Shown here: positions 5,487 to 13,609 of the stretch, piece after piece | How the letters are laid out: every line of letters starts with the position of its first letter | How positions within the stretch are numbered: the first letter of the stretch is position 1 | Assembly (NCBI GenBank): GCA_964628455.1 | Contig: CAZVPD010000035.1 | Coordinates: 1 to 25,157 of the forward strand | Direction of reading: 5' to 3' | Source of the DNA: JAQVWU01 sp964628455 | GTDB lineage: Bacteria > Bacillota > Clostridia > Oscillospirales > CAG-272 | Length of the DNA: 25,157 bases | The notes under the pieces: model-generated | The model's input: only the letters and a program-made list of their open reading frames with translations | Databases searched by the model: none | What the model was told of the DNA's origin: nothing | Translations under genes and position numbers: made by a program

Positions 5487-8408
5487 TTGAACATATTATA
5501 TAAATATTCGTTATACATAGTATTGGCATTTTGTATCCTGCTTTTTTTCTCGTGTGACAATTCCGGAACGGCGCCGGAGGAAGATTTCATAAACATCACA
5601 GAATCCAAGGCGGAACCCGATAGTATTGATCATTACGTGATAGTGCGCAGTGACATGGCATCCGATATCGAAATTAAAGCTGCGGTCAGGCTTCGAAGCG
5701 CGCTTTCCGATATTTACGGTTATGATTTTGCCATCGAGACCGACTGGGAATATAAAGACAAACCGGTTTCGCCTTCCCGTCCCGAAATCCTTGTCGGAAT
5801 TACCAACCGTCCCGAATCGGCGGAAAAATCAGCCGGACTGCGATATGATGATTACATCATTGACACGTCCGGCCAAAAGATCGTCGTCAGCGGCGGCAGT
5901 TCCGAAGCGGTCGCCGAAGCGGTGGAATACTTTATTACAGCCTGTGATCAAGCACATCCTCCGGATTCGGTCAAACCCTATACATATACCCGTGTTTACG
6001 AAATACCCGATCCGAAAATCGGGGGTGTTTCACTTGATAAATATATCCTTTCGGTGACACTTGACGACAAATGGAAGGAAAGGGACACGGCGGAACGGAT
6101 CCGGAAATATTTCCTGGAAAAGAGCGGGATTGAACTGGAAATCAAATATGAGGCAAACAAACCGGCAGTTTATGAAATTCTTCTCGGCTCTTCTTTAAGG
6201 GAAGAAGCCAAATCACTCCGGAACACCCTGGAGCCCGACGGTTATGCTTTCGGGTTATACGGCAGTAAATTTATTCTGACAGGCGGCAACATGCTCGGAT
6301 TTAAATACGGATATTCTGTTTTTGAAGGAGAATATATGAAAAACAACCGGATCGAAATCAATGAAAGCGATAAAAAAAAGGGCACTGCAGAATACACCTC
6401 TTATTCACTGTATGCCGATGCAGAGAAGGGCAGGGAGAACGGTGACGGAAGTGAATCATCTCCCTTCAAATCGATCCATGATGTCCTCGGTGCGGCTGCA
6501 TTCCTGGCAGCGGAAAATCCCTGCGACATAACGGTTTATCTTGCCGGCGGTTCATATAGTCTCCGTGAGCCTTTAAAGCTGAATGAGGAATTATTTTCCG
6601 GGATGCCCTGCAGCATAAAAATCAAATCAAACGGCGGGACACCTGTCATCTCGGCAGCTGTGCCGGTCAGCGGATTTAAAGAAACGGTTTTTAAAGGCCT
6701 GACCGTCTGGGGTGCATCTCTGCCTGTGATCAAAGACGCGGAAGGAAACGAAAAGCAGATTTATCCCCATCAGGCATTCAAAGCATCCGGTGAAAGACTT
6801 GCGAGACCCCGTTTGCCTGCTGAAGGCTTTTATTATGTATCCGGTGTTCCCGGATATGAGGAACCTTTCAATACGGAATACCGCGTCTCGATGACTGAAA
6901 TGAATTTCAACAAAGGCGAAATCACCGGAATTTCAAACCTGCAGGACATTCAGATACGCATGTTCCATTACTGGGATGACGAAAGGCTTGAAATAGCCGA
7001 AATCGATTATGGCCGCAATACTATCAAATTCGGAAATCCGAGTTCCTTTGCTTTAAAGCAGGAAAGCAGCACGACGCGCGGAGCGCCTTATTTTCTTGAT
7101 AATGTTCCGGAAGCACTCGACAGCCCGGGTGAATTTTATGCCGACAGGATTTCCGGCATGCTGTATTATATTCCGGAAAAAGGAGAAATCATGGAGGATA
7201 CGGTCATATATGTTTCTGCACTGACGGAAATTATGACCATTGACGGTTTGAACGGCTCGGAAAACAAACCGGCGGTCGAATTTGACGGGATTTCTTTTTC
7301 GGGCAGCGACTGGTTTGTCACCGCGCGAAGCCCGTCGCAGGCGGCTTCCGATATATCTGCAGCCGTCGAGATAAACAACAGCAGTTATATTGCTTTCAGA
7401 GAATGCAGTTTCAGCGGCATCGGCACTACGGCGGTTAAAGCAGACAAAGGCGTTCACAACCTTGAATTCAGTCACTGTATTTTTTCGGATATCGGAGGAG
7501 GAGGAATCCACATAGCCGGGACAAACGACGTACCCGCATCCGAAACGACCCTGCATGATATCCATGTTACGGATTGCTGGATCGACGGTTACGGGCGTGT
7601 ATATGCCAATGCGGTCGGGATATTACTCCGGTACGCGTATGACTGCGTCCTTTCGCATAACGAGATATGCGACGGATTTTATACAGGCATATCTGTCGGC
7701 TGGGTTTGGGGATACGGGCCGCACGTAACAAACAATATAAAAGTGGAATACAATCATATTTATAATATCGGACAGCGGTTGTTATCCGATATGGGCGGGA
7801 TCTATACTTTGGGAATACAGCCCGAAACCGTTCTTCGCAACAATCTGATTCACGATATACAGATGGCCTGCTACGGCGGATGGGGAATCTATCCCGATGA
7901 AGGTTCATCCGATATTCTGATAGAGAACAATATATGCTATAATATGTCTGCACAGCCCTTTCATCAGCATTACGGACGAAACAATACCGTGCGCAACAAC
8001 ATTTTCGCTTTCGGTGAAGGCGGTCAGTTTATTATAACACGCAAAGAGGAGCACAACAGCCTGGTCCTTGAAAAGAACATACTGCTGTCGGACGGAAGTG
8101 CGATTTACGCGAAACATCCGAATGATATGAATATGACGGACGATTCGAATTTGATCTGGGATTATTCGGGCGAAGCATTCAGCGGTTATATGGATTATGA
8201 CGTGACAGGCAGGCTATACAGTTTCCCCATACAAAACAGGCTCAATACAGGCGAGATGCGGAAATACGGCTTATATAAAAACACCGTTATCGCAGATCCG
8301 CTGTTTGCAGATCCGAAAAACGGCGATTTTACTCCGGCTGAAAATTCACCCGTATTTGACCTTGGATTTATACCGATCGATATAAAAACAACGGGAGTCA
8401 GAAAATAA
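5487..8408 (+). CDS. Beta-helix lipoprotein with a duplicated N-terminal domain (possible polysaccharide-degrading enzyme)
   Basis: A 973-residue surface lipoprotein starting at TTG. The signal ends in FFSC with lipidation Cys23. Residues about 48-150 and 184-280 look like two copies of one alpha/beta domain: EILVG at 100 aligns with EILLG at 230, and KIVVSGG at 131 with KFILTGG at 261. The first copy resembles the N-terminal domain seen in alpha-glucuronidase-type proteins. From about 305 (SLYADAEKG...SSPFKSI) to the end runs a right-handed parallel beta-helix with many NN-I repeats, DMGGIYTLGIQPETV, GGWGIYPDEGSS and FHQHYGRNN, closing with ADPLFADPKNGDF. Similar beta-helix proteins include glycosidases and lyases (GH141-like is one possibility), but no catalytic residues can be assigned with confidence. 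It probably binds or cleaves plant polysaccharide outside the cell. corA follows after one base. Confidence 0.78.
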   Translation: MNILYKYSLYIVLAFCILLFFSCDNSGTAPEEDFINITESKAEPDSIDHYVIVRSDMASDIEIKAAVRLRSALSDIYGYDFAIETDWEYKDKPVSPSRPEILVGITNRPESAEKSAGLRYDDYIIDTSGQKIVVSGGSSEAVAEAVEYFITACDQAHPPDSVKPYTYTRVYEIPDPKIGGVSLDKYILSVTLDDKWKERDTAERIRKYFLEKSGIELEIKYEANKPAVYEILLGSSLREEAKSLRNTLEPDGYAFGLYGSKFILTGGNMLGFKYGYSVFEGEYMKNNRIEINESDKKKGTAEYTSYSLYADAEKGRENGDGSESSPFKSIHDVLGAAAFLAAENPCDITVYLAGGSYSLREPLKLNEELFSGMPCSIKIKSNGGTPVISAAVPVSGFKETVFKGLTVWGASLPVIKDAEGNEKQIYPHQAFKASGERLARPRLPAEGFYYVSGVPGYEEPFNTEYRVSMTEMNFNKGEITGISNLQDIQIRMFHYWDDERLEIAEIDYGRNTIKFGNPSSFALKQESSTTRGAPYFLDNVPEALDSPGEFYADRISGMLYYIPEKGEIMEDTVIYVSALTEIMTIDGLNGSENKPAVEFDGISFSGSDWFVTARSPSQAASDISAAVEINNSSYIAFRECSFSGIGTTAVKADKGVHNLEFSHCIFSDIGGGGIHIAGTNDVPASETTLHDIHVTDCWIDGYGRVYANAVGILLRYAYDCVLSHNEICDGFYTGISVGWVWGYGPHVTNNIKVEYNHIYNIGQRLLSDMGGIYTLGIQPETVLRNNLIHDIQMACYGGWGIYPDEGSSDILIENNICYNMSAQPFHQHYGRNNTVRNNIFAFGEGGQFIITRKEEHNSLVLEKNILLSDGSAIYAKHPNDMNMTDDSNLIWDYSGEAFSGYMDYDVTGRLYSFPIQNRLNTGEMRKYGLYKNTVIADPLFADPKNGDFTPAENSPVFDLGFIPIDIKTTGVRK

Positions 8409-8409
8409 T

Positions 8410-9339
8410 ATGCTGAATATTTACAAAACCGTCAACAACGAATTGACCGGTACGGAAACTTTGGATGAAGGAGTCTGGGTCAATCTGATCAATCCGGATG
8501 AGGAGGAGCTGAACAGAGTAAAAAATGCTTATGCTATCGAACCGGACTATCTGAAAGCAGCGCTCGATGAGGAGGAAAGAGCGCGGATCGAAAGCGAAAA
8601 CGGTCAGACGCTGATCGTTATCGACACCCCTATGATAGAAAAAGACAGCAACATGGGTATCTATACCACTATTCCTCTGGCAATCATCCTGGCTGACCGT
8701 GTTATCATTACCGTTTGCCTGAAAGACGACACTCTGCTCAACGATTTTATCAACAAAAAAGTAAAAATGTTTCTGACTCAATATAAAACCAGATTTGTGC
8801 TTCAGATCCTGTATAAAAATTCCGCAAGATATCTGCAGTATTTGAAATACATCGATAAAACAAGCAACAGAATCGAACAGGATCTGCATAAATCTATGAA
8901 GAACAAGGAACTTATCCAGATGCTGAAACTCGAAAAAAGCCTGGTGTTTTTTTCAACGGCATTAAAATCCAATGAAGCTGTTTTGGAAAGACTCCTGAGG
9001 AACGAATATCTTAAGAGTTATCCGGAAGACAGGGAACTGCTCGAAGACGTCATCATTGAAAACAAACAGGCGATAGAAATGGCAAATATATACAGCAGCA
9101 TTCTGTCTGGAACGATGGACGCGTTTGCTTCGATCATATCCAACAATGTAAACATCGTCATGAAATTCCTGGCTTCGGTTACCATAGTCATGGCTATTCC
9201 TACTATGATTTCAAGTTTTTACGGCATGAATGTATTGATACCCGATCTGGGACCGGGAGCTTTCTGGATCATCATCGGAATATCCCTGGCGATCAGTTTT
9301 ACGGCCGCTTTCATATTATTCAAGAAGAAAATGTTTTAA
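8410..9339 (+). CDS. corA: CorA-family divalent metal transporter
   Basis: CorA proteins are pentameric inner-membrane channels for Mg2+ (sometimes Co2+ or Ni2+). The 309-residue length fits. The N-terminal part is a cytoplasmic domain with a long charged helical region (about 125-245). The C-terminus holds two membrane helices (about 247-270 and 284-304) joined by the signature YGMN (GMN at 272-274) that forms the outer pore selectivity site. The ATG lies one base after the stop of the beta-helix lipoprotein gene and has only a distant GGGAG, so translation may be coupled. The pairing with a polysaccharide lipoprotein has no obvious functional logic and may simply be read-through from the strong promoter at 5435. 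Confidence 0.93.
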   Translation: MLNIYKTVNNELTGTETLDEGVWVNLINPDEEELNRVKNAYAIEPDYLKAALDEEERARIESENGQTLIVIDTPMIEKDSNMGIYTTIPLAIILADRVIITVCLKDDTLLNDFINKKVKMFLTQYKTRFVLQILYKNSARYLQYLKYIDKTSNRIEQDLHKSMKNKELIQMLKLEKSLVFFSTALKSNEAVLERLLRNEYLKSYPEDRELLEDVIIENKQAIEMANIYSSILSGTMDAFASIISNNVNIVMKFLASVTIVMAIPTMISSFYGMNVLIPDLGPGAFWIIIGISLAISFTAAFILFKKKMF

Positions 9340-9376
9340 ATCCCGGAATCCGGATCCATAACAGAAACAATACGCG

Positions 9377-9399
9377 CCGTATCCGCTACGGGAATATTT
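9377..9399 (+). terminator. Weak hairpin with T-run after corA
   Basis: CCGTA-TCCGC-TACGG (9377-9391) is followed by GAATATTTTTT. The stem is only 5 bp and overlaps the convergent azlD stop codon, so it is a weak candidate for ending the corA transcript. Confidence 0.3.
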
Positions 9400-9721
9400 T
9401 TTGAACAAGAAACATATACACCGCGGTACCTCCGCAAATACTTAAAAGCGTATTGTTTTTCCACACATGAAGCAGTAAAACAACCGTGACCGCAATAAGT
9501 TCGGGCAAGCCGTACGGAAACGTTAAAGGCGTAATATTCTTCAGACTGTAAACAACGAGGAATCCCATCATCGCGGAAGGAAGTGTTTTTCCGAGATAGT
9601 TCACAAATTGATGCGGGTCTTTGTTTTCCGGAAATAAGACAAAGGGTAAAAATCTTGTGATAACCGTTCCCGCAGTCACAGCCAGAATCATGACCGCCGT
9701 CTGAATAACTGTCAGCTGCAT
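9386..9721 (-). CDS. azlD: Branched-chain amino acid exporter small subunit AzlD
   Basis: This 111-residue protein has four hydrophobic segments and family stretches TRFLPFVLF and LPSAMMGFLVVYSL. AzlD is the small partner of AzlC in exporters of branched-chain amino acids and analogues (LIV-E family; BrnFE in Corynebacterium). It overlaps the end of azlC by 10 bp (9712-9721), which is typical for this pair and implies coupled translation and a shared complex. It converges on corA with 46 bp between the stops. The transported substrate is inferred from the family only. Confidence 0.9.
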   Translation of the reverse strand: MQLTVIQTAVMILAVTAGTVITRFLPFVLFPENKDPHQFVNYLGKTLPSAMMGFLVVYSLKNITPLTFPYGLPELIAVTVVLLLHVWKNNTLLSICGGTAVYMFLVQKIFP

Positions 9722-10410
9722 ATCTGATTCCGGCCTACCGCCAAAACAGCAAGGATGACAAACATGGAGGGAATAACCATATTTCCGGGACCGAAAATCA
9801 ACAGTCCCGCGATTGTTCCTGCTGTCCCGATTATCGCAGGCCGTCTGTTCTCTGCTTTTTTAAATTGCTCCGCAAGTAAAACAACAAATAAAGCCGTCAA
9901 AACAAAATCAAGCCCCTTTATATCAAATATTAAAAAATTACCGAGTATGCTTCCTATAAAGGTACCCGAGATCCAGTATAGATAATTCAGTAAGGAAACA
10001 AAAAAGAAGAAATACTTTCTGCTGACATCCGGGGGCGGATTAATACCGCTGGATATGGAAAAGGTTTCATCGCAAAGCGTATATATCAGGAAATATTTTA
10101 TTTTACCCAATCCTTTGTATTTATCAAGCATCGATATGCCGTAAAACAGATGACGCGCATTGACCATAATGCTCAAAAAAAACGCCTGGACTGGATTGAA
10201 AACAGCGGTCAGAAGCGTAATTGCGACAAACTGCATGCTTCCGCAAAAAGCTGCCGCGCTGAATAAAACGGACCAGCCAGTACCGTAACCTTTTGTCTGC
10301 ATTAAAAATCCGTATGCGGCGCCCAATACCGAAAAGCCGGTCAATACGGGCATCGTATGCGGAAAAGCAGTGATTAGAGCTTTTATTATATCCGGTTTGC
10401 TGCTGTTCAT
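9712..10410 (-). CDS. azlC: Branched-chain amino acid exporter large subunit AzlC
   Basis: This 232-residue multi-pass membrane protein carries AzlC signatures GFSVLGAAYGFLM, FCGSMQFVAITLL and NARHLFYGISM. With AzlD it forms a two-component exporter for branched-chain amino acids. The start ATG at 10410 is preceded by GGTGG. The gene is 100 bp downstream of nrdR on the same strand. It may be read from the nrdR promoter unless the hairpin between them stops transcription. No Lrp-type regulator is nearby. Confidence 0.92.
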   Translation of the reverse strand: MNSSKPDIIKALITAFPHTMPVLTGFSVLGAAYGFLMQTKGYGTGWSVLFSAAAFCGSMQFVAITLLTAVFNPVQAFFLSIMVNARHLFYGISMLDKYKGLGKIKYFLIYTLCDETFSISSGINPPPDVSRKYFFFFVSLLNYLYWISGTFIGSILGNFLIFDIKGLDFVLTALFVVLLAEQFKKAENRRPAIIGTAGTIAGLLIFGPGNMVIPSMFVILAVLAVGRNQICS

Positions 10411-10443
10411 ATGTCCACCATATTTACAAAGATTCGCAAACAG

Positions 10444-10483
10444 AAAAGCTGCAGTGAACGGTTTGAAAGTCGTTTTGCTGCAG
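10444..10483 (-). terminator. Possible hairpin terminator or attenuator between nrdR and azlC
   Basis: On the minus strand, CTGCAG and AACG pair with CGTT and CTGCAG around a 10-nt loop, with a small internal loop, and CTTTTCTG follows. The stem is interrupted and the T-run imperfect, so this is a weak call. Confidence 0.25.
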
Positions 10484-10510
10484 ATCTGTCAATACACACA
10501 GGCAACCGCA

Positions 10511-10984
10511 TTAAATATCGGTTTTTACGGTGTTGCGCTGTTCTTTTAATTCCCGCAGTTCATCCATGAACGTTTCGACATCTTTGAATTCACGATATAC
10601 AGAAGCAAAACGTACATACGAAACTTCATCCAGAACGCGAAGTTTCTGCATAACCATGACACCCACTTCGTTTGAAAAATGCTCTGTTTTCAGCGAATTC
10701 TGCAGTTCGGATTCAATTTCCGCAGCAAGTTCATTTATCTGATTTAAATTAACCGGCCGTTTATAGCAGGCTTTGAGCAGTCCCGAAACGATTTTATTAC
10801 GGTCGAAAATCTCTCTCGTACCGTCCTTTTTAATGATAATGATCGGGATGGTATCAATAATCTCATAAGTGGTAAATCTTTTTTTGCAGGATAAACATTC
10901 TCGGCGGCGGCGGATACTGTCATTTTCCGTCGGACGCGAGTCTACAACCTTGCTGTCATTATAACCGCAAACGGGACATTTCAT
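10511..10984 (-). CDS. nrdR: Transcriptional repressor NrdR
   Basis: NrdR senses ATP/dATP and represses ribonucleotide reductase genes by binding NrdR boxes. The 157-residue protein has the N-terminal zinc ribbon (CPVCG at 3-7, CLSCKKRF at 30-37) and the ATP-cone domain (about 46-136, IKKDGTREIFDRNKI and SYVRFASVYREF). The length is normal. AGGTGGT (10991-10997) lies 6 nt before the ATG, and a clear promoter is at 11015-11043. No ribonucleotide reductase gene is in the window, so its targets are elsewhere. The first residues MKCPVCGYNDSKVVDSR match the family start, which supports the ATG at 10984. Confidence 0.97.
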   Translation of the reverse strand: MKCPVCGYNDSKVVDSRPTENDSIRRRRECLSCKKRFTTYEIIDTIPIIIIKKDGTREIFDRNKIVSGLLKACYKRPVNLNQINELAAEIESELQNSLKTEHFSNEVGVMVMQKLRVLDEVSYVRFASVYREFKDVETFMDELRELKEQRNTVKTDI

Positions 10985-11014
10985 TTAAACACCACCTGTT
11001 GTATAATTTATATT

Positions 11015-11043
11015 ATTATAACACATTTTATCGGACTTGTAAA
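11015..11043 (-). promoter_or_regulatory. Sigma-A promoter of nrdR
   Basis: On the minus strand TTTACA (11038-11043) is followed after exactly 17 nt by a perfect TATAAT (11015-11020). Transcription would start near 11008 and give a leader of about 24 nt containing AGGTGGT. Confidence 0.8.
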
Positions 11044-11180
11044 CACGATTTACACAAATGACGATATATTTTTACTGAAAGATTATCAGGAAAACGGATT
11101 TATTACGATTTTATGATTTTATGCATGTCACCCGAAAATTCCGTATACGACATATTTTAATTATATTTGTAAAAATAGAC

Positions 11181-11209
11181 TTGATTTAATCGGCGAACGG
11201 ATGTAAAAT
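11181..11209 (+). promoter_or_regulatory. Sigma-A-type promoter of the aldolase-pyrimidine operon
   Basis: TTGATT (11181-11186) and TAAAAT (11204-11209) are separated by 17 nt. The leader of about 58 nt up to the ATG at 11275 contains the Shine-Dalgarno GGGAGTGG. Confidence 0.6.
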
Positions 11210-11274
11210 ATAAAAAATACTATATTCTCCGTCATACGATGCGAGTCATATAAAGAATAAGGGAGTGGATAATT

Positions 11275-12204
11275 ATGTCTCTGATTACAACAAAAGAAAT
11301 GTTTAAAAAAGCTTATAACGGCGGTTATGCCGTAGGAGCATTCAATATCAACAATATGGAGATCATTCAGGCGATCACCGAGTCTGCTGCGGAAAATAAG
11401 TCTCCGGTTATTTTACAGGTTTCCGCCGGCGCACGCAAATATGCAAAACACGCTTATCTTATGGCACTCGCAGATGCGGCTGTAAAGGATACGGGAATCG
11501 ATCTGGCACTGCACCTTGATCATGGCGACGACTTTGAAATCTGCAGGTCCTGTATTGACGGCGGTTTTACTTCGGTTATGATCGACGGTTCGAAGAATTC
11601 TTTCAAAGAAAATATCGAGCTGACAAAAAAAGTTGTCGATTATGCCCATTCGCGCGGCGTAGTCGTAGAAGGCGAACTCGGTAAACTGGCAGGGGTGGAA
11701 GACGATGTTCATGTAACCGAAGAAGATGCTATGTTCACCAATCCGGCGGAGGTAGAAGAATTTGTTTATAAAACAAAAGTAGATTCGCTGGCTATTGCCA
11801 TCGGCACCAGCCACGGTGCATTCAAATTCAAGGGAGAGCCTCGTCTTCGCTTTGATATTCTGGAAAAAATCGAAAAACTGCTTCCGGGTTTTCCTATTGT
11901 TTTGCACGGTGCATCAACCGTTATACCCGAACTGGTTCATGAAATTAATGCTTACGGCGGAAAAATGGAGGGAGCTCAGGGTGTTCCGGAAGAAATGCTG
12001 CGCCAGGCCGCTTCCATGGCTGTATGTAAAATCAACATCGATTCGGATATAAGGCTTGCGTTTACGGCGGCCGTGCGAAGGGTGTTTGCAAAAGAACCGG
12101 AATTATTCGACCCTCGCGGATACCTCAAAGTAGCACGCGAAGAAGTTAAAAAGATGGTAACCCACAAAATTGTCCGTGTTCTCGGTTCAAACGGAAAAGC
12201 ATGA
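11275..12204 (+). CDS. fba: Class II (zinc-dependent) fructose-bisphosphate aldolase
   Basis: The enzyme reversibly splits fructose 1,6-bisphosphate into glyceraldehyde 3-phosphate and dihydroxyacetone phosphate. The 309-residue sequence has GAFNINN near the N-terminus, catalytic Asp82 and zinc-binding His83 in HLDHGDD, VEGELG (132-136), the zinc-site His180 in IGTSHG, His211 in LHGAST, and KINIDSDIR near the C-terminus. The start has GGGAG 9 nt upstream. A tagatose- or other ketose-bisphosphate specificity cannot be fully excluded, since the subfamilies are close, but the overall pattern is that of glycolytic fba in Clostridia. It heads a six-gene rightward operon that ends at the terminator at 16442-16475. 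Confidence 0.92.
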   Translation: MSLITTKEMFKKAYNGGYAVGAFNINNMEIIQAITESAAENKSPVILQVSAGARKYAKHAYLMALADAAVKDTGIDLALHLDHGDDFEICRSCIDGGFTSVMIDGSKNSFKENIELTKKVVDYAHSRGVVVEGELGKLAGVEDDVHVTEEDAMFTNPAEVEEFVYKTKVDSLAIAIGTSHGAFKFKGEPRLRFDILEKIEKLLPGFPIVLHGASTVIPELVHEINAYGGKMEGAQGVPEEMLRQAASMAVCKINIDSDIRLAFTAAVRRVFAKEPELFDPRGYLKVAREEVKKMVTHKIVRVLGSNGKA

Positions 12205-12214
12205 TTATTCCGGC

Positions 12215-12934
12215 ATGAAATGGATCGAAAATTATCATGTCAGTCCCCATGACACAGACATTAACGGAATAGTCCGTCCTTCGCCGGTTTTACGTTATTT
12301 ACAGGAAACCGCAAATCTGCAGCTCCATAATCTGGGTCCTTCAAATGAATATCTCCGTGAAAAGGGGATGGCTTTCATTTTAAGCCGGATCTCCATGCGC
12401 CTTTATGCGCCTTTGTTTCCTTATGATAAAATAAGTGTTCAAAGCTGGGCATGTGAAAGCCGTCTTTCCTCATTCTACCGCTGCGGAAGAATATTCCGCG
12501 GCAAAGAAATGATTACAGAACTGATGTCGGTTTGGGCTCTTGTAGATACAGCGGACAGGCATATTTATAAAACTTCGGCAATAACCGTTCCTTTCGAAAC
12601 CGATGAAATGCTCAATCCCGAAATATTTCTTAAAATACGGATACCGCGGGAGACAGAATTTATACAGACGGGCGAACGCAGGATCGGTTACGGAGACGCC
12701 GATATAAATTTCCATATGAACAATACAAATTATCCGGATATGTTTTGCGATGCTGCCGGCGATATGACCGGACGCCGTGTTACGTCTTTATCGATCAATT
12801 TTTTCGCCGAAGCACAACTCGGTGAAAAAATTAAAATACTGACGGCAAACGATGGTGAAACCTATTATTACCGGACCACGAAAGAAGACGGGACTGTCGG
12901 TGCCGAAGCGATATTTGAAATCAGGGCATTTTGA
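12215..12934 (+). CDS. Acyl-ACP thioesterase (FatA/FatB-like, double hotdog)
   Basis: The enzyme hydrolyses acyl-ACP to release free fatty acid and ACP in the cytoplasm. The 239-residue protein has two hotdog halves: the first contains HDTDINGIVRPSPVLRYLQE, the second DADINFHMNNTNY (about 161-173), where His167 and the neighbouring Asn residues match the catalytic Asn-x-His-x-Asn-Asn of plant and bacterial acyl-ACP thioesterases. The ATG at 12215 is preferred over an upstream in-frame TTG at 12170 that would lie inside the aldolase gene. The homology begins at MKWIENYHVSPHDTD. It starts 10 bp after the aldolase stop without a clear Shine-Dalgarno site, so coupling is likely. Chain-length preference cannot be told. 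Confidence 0.88.
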   Translation: MKWIENYHVSPHDTDINGIVRPSPVLRYLQETANLQLHNLGPSNEYLREKGMAFILSRISMRLYAPLFPYDKISVQSWACESRLSSFYRCGRIFRGKEMITELMSVWALVDTADRHIYKTSAITVPFETDEMLNPEIFLKIRIPRETEFIQTGERRIGYGDADINFHMNNTNYPDMFCDAAGDMTGRRVTSLSINFFAEAQLGEKIKILTANDGETYYYRTTKEDGTVGAEAIFEIRAF

Positions 12935-12961
12935 CGGAATTATAAGTAAAGGCGGTTTTTA

Positions 12962-13609
12962 ATGCTGCACAACTTTGAGGTCGTAATCCTGTCCGATGAT
13001 GCCGTATTTTCACGCATGATGGTTTTGGAACTCGCAATAAAAAAAATCAACGCTTCTGTTTCGCATTCAACCGAAATTACAAAGAATTTCAAAGGGATTT
13101 ATATAGCAGACGCAGACTATATCAACGAAAAAACAACCGAGCGTTTGATTGCGGATTTTCCGGGCCGTATCCTGTTGTTTTCTTATTCCGTTCCGGGCTT
13201 TTTAAAAAACACATACAACATAACCTGGATACAGAGACCGTTTCTGACTGCGGATTTTATTATAAAAATATCCGATATACTCGGTGAAAAAAGCATTTCA
13301 ACCAATGTAAACGTCCCAAAACCGCCCGTCAGCGATAAAATACAACTTGAAGGAAATGGCAGAATCATTTTCGGCGGGAAAAACATATTACTGACAAAGC
13401 GGGAATATGAACTGCTTGAATATTTATACAAAAATTGCGGACGCACAGTTTCCAGAGACGAAGCAGTGAATAATGTCTGGAATTATGAATTCACCGGCAA
13501 TACGAATGTAGTCGATGTATATATCCGTTATATCAGGGGAAAAGTGGATGAAACGGTCGGAGTGAAACTCATATACACCGTCAGAAACAAAGGTTACATG
13601 ATAAAATAA
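12962..13609 (+). CDS. Orphan OmpR-type response regulator with a divergent receiver domain
   Basis: The protein has 215 residues. Its C-terminal part (about 128-215) is a clear OmpR/PhoB winged helix (LTKREYELLEYLYKNCGRTV, VDVYIRYIRGKV, IYTVRNKGYMIK), so it binds DNA. The N-terminal part (about 4-112) has a receiver-like fold: acidic Asp12-Asp13, a possible phospho-acceptor Asp50 in YIADADY and Ser in the beta-4 strand. The usual Lys of the KPF motif is Arg (WIQRPF), and overall conservation is weak. No histidine kinase is next to it. It may respond to a remote kinase or act without phosphorylation. AAAGGCGG precedes the ATG. It lies inside the aldolase-pyrimidine operon and shares TAATG with the next gene. 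Confidence 0.85.
   Translation: MLHNFEVVILSDDAVFSRMMVLELAIKKINASVSHSTEITKNFKGIYIADADYINEKTTERLIADFPGRILLFSYSVPGFLKNTYNITWIQRPFLTADFIIKISDILGEKSISTNVNVPKPPVSDKIQLEGNGRIIFGGKNILLTKREYELLEYLYKNCGRTVSRDEAVNNVWNYEFTGNTNVVDVYIRYIRGKVDETVGVKLIYTVRNKGYMIK

Larger units (their letters stand above)
10985..11274. other. 290-bp divergent intergenic region between nrdR and the aldolase operon
   Basis: This AT-rich stretch holds one promoter for each flanking gene (11015-11043 leftward, 11181-11209 rightward). No open reading frame of note, no riboswitch-like structure and no convincing NrdR box was seen in between. Confidence 0.7.

Noticed and set aside
7053..7565. Minus-strand open frame of 170 codons
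   Set aside because: Opposite the beta-helix domain of the lipoprotein gene; no coding signals of its own.
10985..11274. Riboswitch, T-box or small RNA in the nrdR-fba gap
   Set aside because: Only two promoters were found; no extended stem, no terminator/antiterminator pair and no T-box motif.
11413..11907. Minus-strand open frame of 164 codons
   Set aside because: Antisense to the aldolase gene, whose active-site motifs are complete.
12170..12214. Upstream TTG start for the acyl-ACP thioesterase
   Set aside because: It would overlap the aldolase gene by 35 bp; homology begins at the ATG at 12215.
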